A stretch of DNA of 64,000 nt from Burkholderia cepacia (GCF_029962485.1 NZ_CP073639.1:806001-870000), one strand, 5' to 3'; counted from the stretch's first letter, positions 17,807 to 27,855 are shown. Numbers and translations: made by a program. The notes: generated by a model not told the origin, from the sequence alone.

Positions 17807-18875
17807 ACTGCATCACGTCGACCGGCAGCGTCTTGTCGAGATTGTCGCGCCACGCGTTGATCGTCTTCGGCACGGTTTTCTTCCACGCCGGCACGTTCGA
17901 GTAATAGCGCATCCGCACGTTGTTTTTTGCATCGAACACGAGCAGCCCGATCCACAGGTCGGTGCCGCGGCGCATCACGATCGCCGCGTTCGTCGTCGCG
18001 ATGCCGCGCACCCAGTACGACGTCACGTGTGCGTTGAGCCCGTCGAGATCCTTCTCGTCGGCGCTGGAGTTGACCATGTCGACGAGCGTCTGATAATCGG
18101 CGCCGAGCAGCTTGTGCGCGGTCGCGTTCTGCGTCGCGTCGGTCACGACCTTGAGACTCAGCAGGTCGGCCGGCGGTTTGGCCTGAAACTGCGACGCAGT
18201 TACATAGTCGCCTGCATAGACGACACCCGCGCCCGCGCCGCAATCGAAATCGGCGCCCTGTTGCGTGATGCGAATGCGTCCGCCCTTCCGGTCGAAATCG
18301 AGCCGGCATTTGTCCCGGCGAAAGGTACCGCTGTCGCCGTGCAGCACGATGTCGCCGTCGAGCCAGCCGTCATGCGTACCGTTGTTGCCGCTCAGTTCGA
18401 AATGCAGACGTGGCGCCGTGCCGGTGAACGTGACCGCGCCGCCGAACGACGGGTTGTCGCTCGTCATGTACCACGTCTGCTGCCAGCGGTCGGCGGCGAG
18501 CGGCGTGCCGTTCAGGCTCGCGAGCCGTTCGCGGTAGCGGTCGCCAAGGCACGGCGCGTCGCTGCCGCACTGGTCGCGCTGCTTGAGCCACTTCAGTTGC
18601 GCGGCCTTCAGCGCGGCCGTATCGCCGCCCTTTGCGAGCGCCTTCTTCCACGCGGCCGACAGGTCACCGTCGAGCTTCGACAGCGCGGTATCCGCGCAAA
18701 TCGCCTTCTCGGTCGGCGAAGCGGCCTTCGCGCAGTCGAAGCCGGCCGCATGCGCGGCAACCGGCAGCAGCGTCAGCAGGGCGGCCGCCGCGACAGATGA
18801 CAGGTGCGTGCGCCGCTTGGCAGATGCGGAAAGCGCGGCGTGTCCGCGCGCATTCGATCGGTTCAGGATGGTCAT
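17805..18875 (-). CDS. Exported protein with LprI/DUF1311 domain
   Basis: The 356-residue product has a signal peptide ending near AAHA-AGF (residues ~28-44). A DUF1311/LprI-type cysteine-containing helical domain follows (FDCAKAASPTEKAICAD, then DQCGSDAPCLGDRYRERLASL, residues ~46-120). The remaining ~230 residues are beta-rich and of no family I can name (FGGAVTFTGTAPRLHFELSG; NGTHDGWLDGDIVLHGDSG). LprI-domain proteins in other bacteria inhibit lysozyme. A periplasmic role in envelope protection is an inference. The gene stands alone, convergent with the LacI regulator. Confidence 0.75.
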   Translation of the reverse strand: MTILNRSNARGHAALSASAKRRTHLSSVAAAALLTLLPVAAHAAGFDCAKAASPTEKAICADTALSKLDGDLSAAWKKALAKGGDTAALKAAQLKWLKQRDQCGSDAPCLGDRYRERLASLNGTPLAADRWQQTWYMTSDNPSFGGAVTFTGTAPRLHFELSGNNGTHDGWLDGDIVLHGDSGTFRRDKCRLDFDRKGGRIRITQQGADFDCGAGAGVVYAGDYVTASQFQAKPPADLLSLKVVTDATQNATAHKLLGADYQTLVDMVNSSADEKDLDGLNAHVTSYWVRGIATTNAAIVMRRGTDLWIGLLVFDAKNNVRMRYYSNVPAWKKTVPKTINAWRDNLDKTLPVDVMQ

Positions 18876-19005
18876 CGGCTTGATCGTCGCTGGGTCGCGC
18901 GCCTGTAGAAGCTACCTGCACGCGACATTCGAGGTAAAAACGCCCGGCCCGGCATGCCACGCATGCCGCCGCCCGCCGAAGCGTAACCCGAATGCGCGAC
19001 GCCAA

Positions 19006-20034
19006 TCAATCGACGTTCGATGTCATTGCAACCGCTTCGGCAGCCACGCTGCATTGCACGATTCCGTCACGCAATACGGCTTCCGTCGCATGATCGAAAA
19101 TCCCGATGAACACCATCACGCCCTCCCCCTCGCACGGTGCCCGCCCGTCGCCTTCCATCGACGAGAACCGGAGGCGCCGCGCGGCGACCTGGCAAACGCG
19201 CGTGGCGACCGCACCTTCCGCGTCGGCCACGCGCACGATCCCTTTCGCACGCAGGATCGTGCGCGGCAACGCCTTCAGCCACGTGCGCAGCCGCGCCTTG
19301 TCGAGCACGTCCGGCACGGCGACAGTGACGCTCGCGAACGCCGGCATCACGTCATGACCGATCGGCCGGTGCAACCGCGCGATGTCAGCCTGCATCCCGC
19401 GGCGATCGGGCACGGCCGTGTCGAACAGCAACGCGAGCGGAATCTCGCCCTCCCGGGCCGCGACAACGATATCGGTCGGCGCACACGCGCGCACATCGTC
19501 GAGCACCGCATCGCGCCGCTCTTGCGCGACGAGATCGAGCTTGGTCACGACGATCGCGCCCGCCCCGTCGAGCTGGCGCTGCGCCATCGCGCCGACGAGC
19601 GGATCGGCCAGCGTGTCGCGCCACGCGAGCGCGTCGGCAACGACGAGCACCGACGTCAACCGGAACGCCCCGTTCAGTAGTCCGATCTGCGCGATCTTCG
19701 CGGGATCGGCCACGCCGCTTGCCTCGACGAGCAGCAGTTCGGGCCGCACGGCGCGCGTCGCGACGCGCGTCAGCGCATCGACGAGCGCGCCGCCGATCGT
19801 GCAGCAGATGCAGCCGTTGTCGAGTTCGATCACGTCGTCGCCGCGCGCGCGGACGAGCCGCGCGTCGATGTTCACCGCGCCGAAATCGTTGACGAGCACC
19901 GCGATGCGCCGGCCGTGCGGCGCCTTCAGGATCGCGTTGACGAGCGTCGTCTTGCCCGCGCCGAGATAGCCGCCGATCACCGCGAGGTCGATCGGTGCAA
20001 GCGCGGTCGAGTCAACCGCAGCGCGCGCGCTCAT
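19006..20034 (-). CDS. CobW/COG0523 G3E-family GTPase (metallochaperone-like)
   Basis: The 342-residue protein has the Walker A motif GGYLGAGKTT (residues 21-30), the family metal-binding motif CICC (75-78), the Walker B-like LLVEASGVADP and the guanine motif TKLD. COG0523 GTPases insert or deliver zinc, cobalt or other metals to client enzymes. I chose ATG 20034, which overlaps the stop of the amidohydrolase gene by four bases; the open frame extends further upstream only as a shadow of that gene. Close coupling to a metal-dependent amidohydrolase suggests that enzyme as its client (inference). Confidence 0.9.
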   Translation of the reverse strand: MSARAAVDSTALAPIDLAVIGGYLGAGKTTLVNAILKAPHGRRIAVLVNDFGAVNIDARLVRARGDDVIELDNGCICCTIGGALVDALTRVATRAVRPELLLVEASGVADPAKIAQIGLLNGAFRLTSVLVVADALAWRDTLADPLVGAMAQRQLDGAGAIVVTKLDLVAQERRDAVLDDVRACAPTDIVVAAREGEIPLALLFDTAVPDRRGMQADIARLHRPIGHDVMPAFASVTVAVPDVLDKARLRTWLKALPRTILRAKGIVRVADAEGAVATRVCQVAARRLRFSSMEGDGRAPCEGEGVMVFIGIFDHATEAVLRDGIVQCSVAAEAVAMTSNVD

Positions 20035-21698
20035 CGCGGCGACCGGAATACACGCCCGCCGAGCACGGTGCCCCATACGGCGAGTTCTTTCAAACGCGCG
20101 GGTGCGCAGACCGACGGATCGTCGTCGAGCACCGCGAAATCCGCGTACTTGCCGATCTCGATGCTGCCGACGAGATGATCCATCCGCAACGTATACGCCG
20201 CGCCGAGCGTGATCGCGTGCAGCGCATCGTCCACCGGCAACCGCTCGCCAATGCCCAGCACCCGCCCGGACGCCGTCTCGCGCTGCACCGCGCACCATGC
20301 GGTAAACAACGGATTCAGCGGCGTGATCGGCGCATCCGAATGCAGCGCGAACGGAATGCCGAGCCGCCGCGCGGAGCCGGCCGCGTCCATCCGGTTCGCG
20401 CGATCGGGGCCGATCGTCTGGCTGTAGTGCGCATCGCCCCAGTAATACAGGTGATTCGCGAAGAAGTTCACGCACATCCCGAGCGCACGAACGCGCGCGA
20501 GCTGCGCGGCGTCCGCCATCTGGCAATGCTGCAGCGTATGGCGATGATCGGGGCGCGGATGGCGCGCGAGCAGCGTCGTCATCGCATCGAGCACGACGTC
20601 GGTCGCTTCGTCGCCGTTGGTATGTACGTGCAGTTGCAGCCCCGCGCGATGGAACGGCTCGAACACGTCGACGATCTGCGCGGGCGGAATCAGCCACAGC
20701 CCGTTCGGCTGGCCGCCCGCGTAACCGGGCCAGCGCACGCGCGCGGTGAAGCCCTGGATCGAGCCGTCGACGATGAACTTCACGGGGCCGAAATGCAGCT
20801 TGTCGGTGTTGCGTTCGATCTCCGCGAGCACGCTGTCGGCCGAGCGCGCCGGATTACGCTGCGGCGCGAACGCCGGCACGATCCGCACCGGGTAGTCGGG
20901 ATCGGCGGTCACCTCGTGCAGCGTGCGGTTGCCGTCGGCCGACAGGTCGTTGACGAGATCGGTGGCCGTCGTCACGCCCGCGAGCTGCGCGACGCGCCCG
21001 AAATTCCAGACCGCGTGTGGCTTCTCGCTCGCGGAAATCGCCAGCTTGCCACCGATCGTCTGATACACCGGCAGCATCGCCGCGAACTCCTGCAGCTCGC
21101 CGGTCGGGCGGCCGTCGGTGTCGCGCGACACGCCGTCGATATCGGTGTCCTCGTCGATACCCGCACGCGCGAGCATCGCGCCGTTCACGTTCATCAGGTG
21201 CACGCTCGCATGCAGGATCGCGATCGGCCGCCGCGCCGACACGCGATCGAGCTCGCGTACAGTCAGCCGCGCGGTGCCGAAGAAGATCGGATCGAAGCCC
21301 CACGCGAGCAACGGCCCGTCGTCGGTCATCGCGCGCTCGGCGTCGGCGAGCCGGTCGAGCACCGCGTCGAGCGAGCGCAGGCCCGGCCACAGCGTGCCGT
21401 CCGGGCCGCGGCGGTCGTAGTAGCCGACATACACCGCGTCCCACATCGCGCCTTCCATCAGATGACAATGCCCTTCGACGAGACCCGGCATCAACACCTT
21501 GTCGCGCAGCGTGTCGTCGGCCGTACACGCACCGAACCGCGCTTGCCACGCAGCCGCGTCGGTGGCGTCGCCGACCGCGAGGATGCGGCCGTCGCACACG
21601 GCAACGTGCGTGGCCGACGGCTGCGCCGGGTTCATCGTCAGGATGCGTCGCGCGGTGAAGACCGTCACGGGTGCGGCCGGAGTGGCGGATGCTTGCAT
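20031..21698 (-). CDS. Amidohydrolase family 3 protein (YtcJ-like)
   Basis: The 555-residue protein fits the amidohydrolase-3 family (YtcJ/N-substituted formamide deformylase type) in length and motifs. The metal-binding HxH is in LVEGHCHL (H77, H79). Later histidines are in HVHTNGDEATD and HTLQHCQM, and the conserved aspartate is in FALHSDAPITPLNP. These enzymes hydrolyse C-N bonds with one or two bound metals. It lies between a sodium/solute symporter and a CobW-type GTPase, so it probably acts on a substrate imported by the symporter. The substrate is unknown. Confidence 0.9.
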   Translation of the reverse strand: MQASATPAAPVTVFTARRILTMNPAQPSATHVAVCDGRILAVGDATDAAAWQARFGACTADDTLRDKVLMPGLVEGHCHLMEGAMWDAVYVGYYDRRGPDGTLWPGLRSLDAVLDRLADAERAMTDDGPLLAWGFDPIFFGTARLTVRELDRVSARRPIAILHASVHLMNVNGAMLARAGIDEDTDIDGVSRDTDGRPTGELQEFAAMLPVYQTIGGKLAISASEKPHAVWNFGRVAQLAGVTTATDLVNDLSADGNRTLHEVTADPDYPVRIVPAFAPQRNPARSADSVLAEIERNTDKLHFGPVKFIVDGSIQGFTARVRWPGYAGGQPNGLWLIPPAQIVDVFEPFHRAGLQLHVHTNGDEATDVVLDAMTTLLARHPRPDHRHTLQHCQMADAAQLARVRALGMCVNFFANHLYYWGDAHYSQTIGPDRANRMDAAGSARRLGIPFALHSDAPITPLNPLFTAWCAVQRETASGRVLGIGERLPVDDALHAITLGAAYTLRMDHLVGSIEIGKYADFAVLDDDPSVCAPARLKELAVWGTVLGGRVFRSPR

Positions 21699-21719
21699 GA
21701 GGGGCGGTTCTCCTTTGCG

Positions 21720-23114
21720 TCAGGATACGGCGTATTGCTTGACGGGACGGCCGTGCAGCATCGCATGCACGGCAGCGACGACGAGTACGTTGACGGCAAG
21801 GCACACGAGGCCGAGATTGATGCCGCCGAAATCGATGTGGAACACGTAGAAGATCATCGCGAGCACCTGGCCGCAGATCATCCCGGCGCCCACCGCGACG
21901 GGCCGCACCTGGCGCCGCGCGAGCAGGATCAGCACGCCCGGCAGGAATTGCGTGACGCCGTAGTAGGTGGTGTTGATCAGCGTGAGCATCAGGTTCGGCG
22001 TGAGCAGCGTGGTCGCGATCGACAACAGCAGGTAGCCGACGATCACGTATTTCGCCGCACGCTTCTGGCGCGACTCCGGCAGGTTCGGCATCAGGTTGCG
22101 CGTGACGATCGGCCCGATCGCGAGGCAGATGCCGGCCAGCACGAGCAGCCCCGACAGCGCGGCGCCGGCCGCAACGAGCCCGATCAGCCAGTCGGGCAGC
22201 AGGTGCGTGACCGCGGCGAAGAACGCGTCGTTCGGCGACGCGAGCTTCAGGTTCGCGGTGATCGCGTAGTACGACGCGATCACGAGGAACGGATACATCA
22301 GCATGTACAGCGGCATCACGACCTGCGTGCGCCGGATCGCGTTCGGTCCGCGCGCGGTGAAGAAATTCTGCGCGGCGAACGGCATCAGGTAGAAGCCGAG
22401 CGACTGGAACAGCATCGTGCTCATCGAGAAGCGCAATTGCGATCCGCTCATCGTGTTGCTGACCTGCCGGCTCGCGGCGTCGAACACCGGATGCACGCCG
22501 CCGACCTGCCAGGCGACGGCGATGCCCGTCACGACGATCGCGAGCAGCATCAGGATGTCCTTCAGGATCGCGATGTACGCCGACGCACGCACGCCGGAGA
22601 TCGCGATGTAGGTGAACGCGAGCGCCGCACACACGAGGATCAGGTACAGCGGCTCGACATGCCAGCCGAGCCCCTTGAGCGCCGCGACGAGCCCCGTGAA
22701 CTGCAGCTGCCCCCACGGGATCAGGAACAGGATCGATGCGCACGCAACGACGAGTTCGAGCCCGCGGCTGCGGTAGTGGCCCTTGAACAGGTCGGGCAGC
22801 GTGATCGCGTTGTGGCGCTTGCCGGCCTCCCAGATCTTCGGGCCGACGAAATAGCCGATCGGGTAAGCCAGCAGGATATAGCCGAGGAACCACACGCCGT
22901 AGGTCGGCCCTTTCGCGTAGATGCCGCCGGGGAAGCCGACCATCGTGCCGATGCTGTAGATCTCGCCGGCGGTCAGGAAGAACACGAGCGCCGTGCCGAA
23001 CTGGCGCGACGCGACGAAGAAGTCATGCACGCTCTGTTTGCCGCGGCCGCGGCCGGATCGAACGGCGAGATAGAGCGACAGCGCGATCAGCGCGGCGAAG
23101 ACGACCGTTGACAT
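21720..23114 (-). CDS. Sodium:solute symporter (SSS family)
   Basis: The 464-residue protein has about twelve to thirteen hydrophobic helices and SSS-family landmarks: KQSVHDFFVASRQFG, ALVFFLTAGEIYSIGTM, SGVRASAYIAILKDILML and AALSGLLVLAGICLAIGP. SSS carriers import small organic solutes with sodium. I chose ATG 23114, which starts the first membrane helix; a longer open frame upstream overlaps two real genes and is a shadow. A DUF3311 gene precedes it, the usual small partner of this symporter type, and the amidohydrolase follows 22 bases after the stop. Confidence 0.92.
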   Translation of the reverse strand: MSTVVFAALIALSLYLAVRSGRGRGKQSVHDFFVASRQFGTALVFFLTAGEIYSIGTMVGFPGGIYAKGPTYGVWFLGYILLAYPIGYFVGPKIWEAGKRHNAITLPDLFKGHYRSRGLELVVACASILFLIPWGQLQFTGLVAALKGLGWHVEPLYLILVCAALAFTYIAISGVRASAYIAILKDILMLLAIVVTGIAVAWQVGGVHPVFDAASRQVSNTMSGSQLRFSMSTMLFQSLGFYLMPFAAQNFFTARGPNAIRRTQVVMPLYMLMYPFLVIASYYAITANLKLASPNDAFFAAVTHLLPDWLIGLVAAGAALSGLLVLAGICLAIGPIVTRNLMPNLPESRQKRAAKYVIVGYLLLSIATTLLTPNLMLTLINTTYYGVTQFLPGVLILLARRQVRPVAVGAGMICGQVLAMIFYVFHIDFGGINLGLVCLAVNVLVVAAVHAMLHGRPVKQYAVS

Positions 23115-23197
23115 GCGCACCTCTGCGAAGGGACGGAAAGCGTGGGATTCGCCGGAAAGCGCTTGCGGCCGGCGCGCCGCAACGAAGCGACGGCGCG

Positions 23198-23395
23198 CTA
23201 CGCGGTGCCGCCCGCGCGGCGATCGAACAGCATCCAGCACGCGAACAGGCAGCCGGACGTCAGCACGAACCACGCGAAGATCCACATGAAGACGAACGGC
23301 ACGCCCAGCACGTAGCGGTCCTGCGCGGCCACCCAGGGCAGCACGCCCAGCACGCCGAGATACGGAATACCGATGCCGATCAGGTACCTGAGCAT
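23198..23395 (-). CDS. DUF3311 small membrane protein
   Basis: The 65-residue product has two hydrophobic helices (IGIPYLGVLGVLPWVA; VPFVFMWIFAWFVLTSGCLF) and the DUF3311 pattern. Such proteins are regularly encoded just upstream of SSS symporters and probably form a complex with them. The start ATG at 23395 has GAGGAG about seven bases upstream. It is the first gene of the DUF3311-symporter-amidohydrolase-GTPase operon. Confidence 0.85.
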   Translation of the reverse strand: MLRYLIGIGIPYLGVLGVLPWVAAQDRYVLGVPFVFMWIFAWFVLTSGCLFACWMLFDRRAGGTA

Positions 23396-23578
23396 GCGTG
23401 TCTCCTCGAAAGCGGGTTCGTACGGAATGAGCGTGCACGGATGCGGCAGGCGGCGCCTGCGCGACATCCGGCAGCGAATCCAGTATTCGAAGACAAAAAG
23501 GCTCGGGATAGTGCCAGACGCAGGCAATCGCTTGGGCCAGTGACGGGCAGCACATGCCCGTGATCGCGCGAACGGATA

Positions 23579-24700
23579 TCAGCCGTCGAACGGCGCCAGC
23601 TCGTAACTCGTGCTCCGGCCGCCGGACGACGAACGGCGCAGCACGCCGTGTTCGACAAGCTCCGTGATGTCGCGCAGCGCGGTGTCCGGCGAACACTTCG
23701 CGAGGGCCGCCCACTTGGTCGTCGTCAGCTTCCCTTCGAAGCCGTCGAGCAGCCGGTTCATCACCTTCACCTGGCGCGCGTTCATTGCGAAGCCGGCACA
23801 TCGCTGCCAGAAGCGCGCCTTGATCAACACCGCGTCGAGCGTCGTGTGCGCGTGATCGATGGCCCTGCCCAGCGTATCCAGAAACCACGCGAGCCATTCC
23901 GTGACGTCGAGCGAACCGCGCTGCGTGCGCTCCAGCACGTCGTAGTACGCGTTGCGCTCGCGCTGGATCTGCGCCGACAGGCTGTAGAAGCGTTGCGGAC
24001 TCCGGTCGGCGCGCGCCAGCACCAGATCGCCGAGCGCACGCGCGATACGGCCGTTGCCGTCGTCGAACGGGTGGAGCGTGACGAACCACAGATGGGCCAG
24101 GCCGGCCCGGATCAGCAACGGCTCGGTTGGCTCGGCATTGAGCCACACGAGAAAGCGCGCGATCTCGCGCGCCAGGCGTGCGGCCGGCGGCGCCTCGAAG
24201 TGCACGCGCTGCCGGCCGATCGGCCCGGATACCACCTGCATCGGCCCGCTCGCATCCGTACGCCATCCGCCGACCGTGATTCGCGACAATCCCGAATAGC
24301 CGGTGGGGAACAGCGCCGCATGCCAACCGAACAGGCGGGCTTCGGTGACCGCCTCCGCCGCATGGGTCGTCGCGTCCAGCACCATGTCGACGACGCCCTC
24401 GACGTGGCGGTCGACCGGCGCCAGCGCGCCGATGTCGACCCCGAGCCGGCGCGCGATCGACGAGCGGACCGATGCGACGTTCAGGGTTTCGCCTTCGATG
24501 GCGCTGGTCTTGACGACGTCCTCCGTCAACGCGGCCAGGCTGGCCTCGTCGCGCAGCGCCAGGCCGAGATCCGCCAGCCGCCCGGCCAGCATGCCTTGCG
24601 CACGGCTGACGTCGGCCAGTGGTGTGGCGAGTGCCGGGAGATCGAAGCGCCACGTCGGCCAGTCGGCCGACTCCCAGATGAAAGTGTAATCTCCGCTCAT
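23579..24700 (-). CDS. Fic-domain protein AMPylase with N-terminal inhibitory motif
   Basis: The 373-residue protein begins with the DUF4172-type block YTFIWESADWPTWRF, carries the inhibitory helix motif TSAIEGE (residues 65-71, S/TxxxEG), and has the catalytic Fic motif HPFDDGNGR (210-218). It ends with a winged-helix domain (LTTTKWAALAKCSPDTALRDI). Fic proteins transfer AMP to hydroxyl groups of target proteins; the N-terminal helix blocks ATP binding until relieved. The C-terminal DNA-binding-like domain and the palindrome just upstream of the gene suggest autoregulation. The ATG lies within ten bases of a strong -10 element and has no Shine-Dalgarno sequence. Confidence 0.93.
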   Translation of the reverse strand: MSGDYTFIWESADWPTWRFDLPALATPLADVSRAQGMLAGRLADLGLALRDEASLAALTEDVVKTSAIEGETLNVASVRSSIARRLGVDIGALAPVDRHVEGVVDMVLDATTHAAEAVTEARLFGWHAALFPTGYSGLSRITVGGWRTDASGPMQVVSGPIGRQRVHFEAPPAARLAREIARFLVWLNAEPTEPLLIRAGLAHLWFVTLHPFDDGNGRIARALGDLVLARADRSPQRFYSLSAQIQRERNAYYDVLERTQRGSLDVTEWLAWFLDTLGRAIDHAHTTLDAVLIKARFWQRCAGFAMNARQVKVMNRLLDGFEGKLTTTKWAALAKCSPDTALRDITELVEHGVLRRSSSGGRSTSYELAPFDG

Positions 24701-24702
24701 GA

Positions 24703-24765
24703 TGCGGAGATTATCTCACCGATTCACCGCACGGCTCAATATTCTCCGCATATTCTGCGGAGAAT
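24703..24765 (-). promoter_or_regulatory. fic promoter with palindromic operator
   Basis: On the minus strand TTGAGC (24734-24739) and GATAAT (24710-24715) are 18 bases apart. A perfect 10-base inverted repeat, ATTCTCCGCA-N5-TGCGGAGAAT, occupies 24741-24765 directly upstream of the -35 element. A copy of one arm, TGCGGAGATTAT (24703-24714), covers the -10 element. A protein binding the palindrome and the half-site could control fic. Confidence 0.65.
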
Positions 24766-24794
24766 AATCGCCCTATTCGCCGCACGGCGGCCAG

Positions 24795-25721
24795 CTACCG
24801 CGTCCGGCCCGCGCCGCGTTTACCGGATGGCGGCGCGTCGCCGAGCCGCTCGGCAAGAAATCCGATGAACGTGCGCAGCGTGACGAACCCTTCCCGATGC
24901 TGCGGAAACACCGCATTGAGCGTGATCGGCGGCGGCACGAACGCGTCGAGCACCGGCACGAGCGCGCCGCTGTCGAGCGCTGCGCCGACGATAAAGTGCG
25001 GCAGCAGCGCGATGCCGAGCCCCGCGATCGCCGCGTCGCGCACCACTTCGCCGTTGTTCGCGACGAGCGGCCCCTGCACGTCGAACGTACGCGACGCGCC
25101 GTCGACGCGGAATTCCCAGCCGACGCGCCGCTCGCGCCCGTACAGCAAGCACGTGTGGCCGGCGAGGTCAGCCGGCGTCTGCGGCGTGCCCTGCCGCTTC
25201 AGGTACGCGGGGCTCGCACACGCGATCATCCGCCACGCGCCGAGCGGGCGCGCGATCAGCGTCGAATCCTCGAGCGAGCCGATCCGCAGCACGAGGTCGA
25301 AGCCTTCGCCGATCAGGTCGACGCGCCGGTCGGTCAGATCGAGGTTCAGCCGCACGGCCGGGTGCGCGGACAGAAATTCGGCGATCAGCGGCGACACGTG
25401 CGTGATCCCGAACGACAGCGGCGCGCTGATCTTCAGCGAGCCGTGCAGCTCGGTGCTGCGCACCGACATCGCCTGCTCGGCGTCGGCGATCTCCGCGAGG
25501 ATGCGCTGCGCGCGCGCATAAAACTCCTGCCCCGATTCGGTCACCGCGAGATTGCGCGTATTGCGGTGCAGAAGCCGCACGCCGAGCGAGGCCTCCAGCG
25601 CCATCGTGCGCCGGCTGACGAACTGTTTCGACAGCATCAGCTGGTCGGCCGCCGCCGTGAAGCTGCCCGCATCGACGGTCGCGACGAAGATTCTCAGGTC
25701 GTTGAGTTCCATATTGTCCAC
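24795..25721 (-). CDS. LysR-family transcriptional regulator
   Basis: The 308-residue protein has a LysR N-terminus (LNDLRIFVATVDAGSFTAAA, HTH with LMLSKQFVSRRTMALE) and a substrate-binding effector domain (LKISAPLSFGITHVSPLIAEFL; FDLVLRIGSLEDSTLIARPL). It is divergent from the pirin gene with a 118-base AT-rich spacer. LysR regulators commonly activate divergent genes, and pirin/wrbA pairs are often controlled this way in Burkholderia, so it probably responds to a redox-active or quinone-like signal. Confidence 0.93.
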   Translation of the reverse strand: MDNMELNDLRIFVATVDAGSFTAAADQLMLSKQFVSRRTMALEASLGVRLLHRNTRNLAVTESGQEFYARAQRILAEIADAEQAMSVRSTELHGSLKISAPLSFGITHVSPLIAEFLSAHPAVRLNLDLTDRRVDLIGEGFDLVLRIGSLEDSTLIARPLGAWRMIACASPAYLKRQGTPQTPADLAGHTCLLYGRERRVGWEFRVDGASRTFDVQGPLVANNGEVVRDAAIAGLGIALLPHFIVGAALDSGALVPVLDAFVPPPITLNAVFPQHREGFVTLRTFIGFLAERLGDAPPSGKRGAGRTR

Positions 25722-25839
25722 TCCATAGCGACAGTCATTATCTCTACAGCCATTTATTTGTCAAATCGATTGACCTAAGATTCATCTCAACGAACGGCCG
25801 GTCCCACTTCCGAGGTCCGGCGACTTCAAGGAAAAAATC

Positions 25840-26565
<726 letters not shown>

Positions 26566-26584
26566 CGCCCGTTCGGGAAACCGG

Positions 26585-26610
26585 GCCCCGCTGAACGCGG
26601 GGCTCTTTTA
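26585..26610 (+). terminator. Hairpin terminator or attenuator between pirin gene and wrbA
   Basis: A 7-base-pair GC stem (26585-26591 with 26597-26603) with loop TGAAC is followed by TCTTTTA. It lies 17 bases before the wrbA start and would reduce read-through from the pirin gene. Confidence 0.65.
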
Positions 26611-26626
26611 ATCGGAGATTCGCAAC

Positions 26627-27229
26627 ATGGCCAAGGTACTCGTTCTTTACTACTCGTCCTACGGGCACGTCGAAACGATGGCGCAGCACATCGCGGAAGG
26701 CGCGAAATCGGTGCCCGGCGTCGAGGTCGCGCTCAAGCGCGTGCCGGAAACGATTCCCGTCGACCAAGCCCGTGCGATCGGCGTGAAGGTCGACCAGGCA
26801 GCGCCGGTCGCCACGGTGGACGAACTCGCCGACTACGATGCGATCATCTTCGGCACGCCGACCCGCTTCGGCAACATGGCCGGCCAGATGCGCACGTTCC
26901 TCGACCAGACCGGCGGCCTGTGGATGAAGGGCGCGCTCGTCGGCAAGATCGGCAGCGTGTTCGCGTCGACCGGCACGCAGCACGGCGGCCAGGAAACGAC
27001 GATCACTTCGTTCCACACGACGCTGCTGCACCACGGGATGGTGATCGTGGGCGTACCGTACGCGTGCAGCGGGCTCGTCAACATGAGCGAAATCACCGGT
27101 GGCACGCCGTACGGCGCGACGACGCTCGCGGGCGCGGACGGCAGCCGTCAGCCGAGCGCGAACGAGCTCGACATCGCGCGCTACCAGGGCAAGCACGTCG
27201 CGGAAATCGCGAGCAAGCTCGCGTCGTAA
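26627..27229 (+). CDS. wrbA: NAD(P)H:quinone oxidoreductase WrbA
   Basis: The 200-residue flavodoxin-like protein has the FMN phosphate loop [12 protein letters not shown] (residues ~8-19) and WrbA landmarks [34 protein letters not shown] and GGTPYGATT. WrbA reduces quinones by two electrons using NAD(P)H and FMN, which avoids semiquinone radicals. GGAG precedes the start at a normal distance. It follows the pirin gene and ends at a strong terminator. Confidence 0.96.
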   Translation: MAKVLVLYYSSYGHVETMAQHIAEGAKSVPGVEVALKRVPETIPVDQARAIGVKVDQAAPVATVDELADYDAIIFGTPTRFGNMAGQMRTFLDQTGGLWMKGALVGKIGSVFASTGTQHGGQETTITSFHTTLLHHGMVIVGVPYACSGLVNMSEITGGTPYGATTLAGADGSRQPSANELDIARYQGKHVAEIASKLAS

Positions 27230-27265
27230 CGCGGCAGCTTCGCGCTCCCGCAGTCGCGCACACGA

Positions 27266-27298
27266 ACGAACGGCGCCGGTTCAACCGGCGCCGTTCGT
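27266..27298. terminator. Strong intrinsic terminator after wrbA
   Basis: A perfect 15-base-pair stem (27266-27280 with 27284-27298) closes a three-base loop, 37 bases after wrbA and before the convergent small exported protein gene. Confidence 0.8.
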
Positions 27299-27319
27299 CC
27301 TGTGCAAGGCTTGCGGGCG

Positions 27320-27625
27320 TTACTGGCCCGAAGCCGGCGCGGCCGGCGCCGCCTTCGTCGCGGGCGCCTTCTGCGCGGCGTTCTGCGGATAGTTGCTCTG
27401 GTCGTTGGTCAACCGGTAGCCGCTGCCGGTGCCGATCGCCTTCAGGTCCGACGCGTGGCGCGCACGGGCCGCCTTGCGCGCCGCCTTCTTCTGCGCCTTG
27501 TCGAGCTGCTTCTGTGTCGGCGCGGACGCCTGATCCTGTGCGTATGCCGCCGGCACGGCGGTCAACAACAGACCGAACGACGCCGTTACTGCTACTGCCA
27601 CCGAAACCACGCGAGACTGCTTCAT
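27320..27625 (-). CDS. Small exported protein, basic, unknown function
   Basis: The 101-residue product has a signal peptide (VSVAVAVTASFGLLLTAVPA, cleavage near AYA-QD), then a Lys/Ala/Arg-rich stretch (DKAQKKAARKAARARHASD) and an Ala/Pro-rich tail. I chose ATG 27625 because AAGGAG lies eight bases upstream; the frame is open a little further. I recognise no domain. The mature part is short, basic and probably disordered. Confidence 0.65.
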   Translation of the reverse strand: MKQSRVVSVAVAVTASFGLLLTAVPAAYAQDQASAPTQKQLDKAQKKAARKAARARHASDLKAIGTGSGYRLTNDQSNYPQNAAQKAPATKAAPAAPASGQ

Positions 27626-27855
27626 GGCCGAATCTCCTTGTCGATTGTTGATTGTGGGTCGGACACCTGCGCGCACGCGACGGCTTGCGACAACGGGGCC
27701 GATGCAACGTTAGCCGATCACTGCACAAATGTCCGTGTGCGTTCCTGAATTCTCCCGATAACGGCCACGATACATGCGCGCCGTGTGCACCGTCTTTTCG
27801 GCAAATCTTCCGCGCCATCAGGGAAACCGATACCCCCGCGCCGGCCGGCGCCCGC

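Noticed and set aside
19995..23111. Very long plus-strand open frame (over 1000 codons)
   Set aside because: It is antisense to the amidohydrolase and symporter genes, is Arg/His/Ala-rich without any fold-like pattern, and arises from the high third-position GC of the real genes.
23115..24653. N-terminal extension of the symporter frame through the DUF3311 and fic genes
   Set aside because: It overlaps two convincing genes in other frames, and the symporter has a normal start at 23114.
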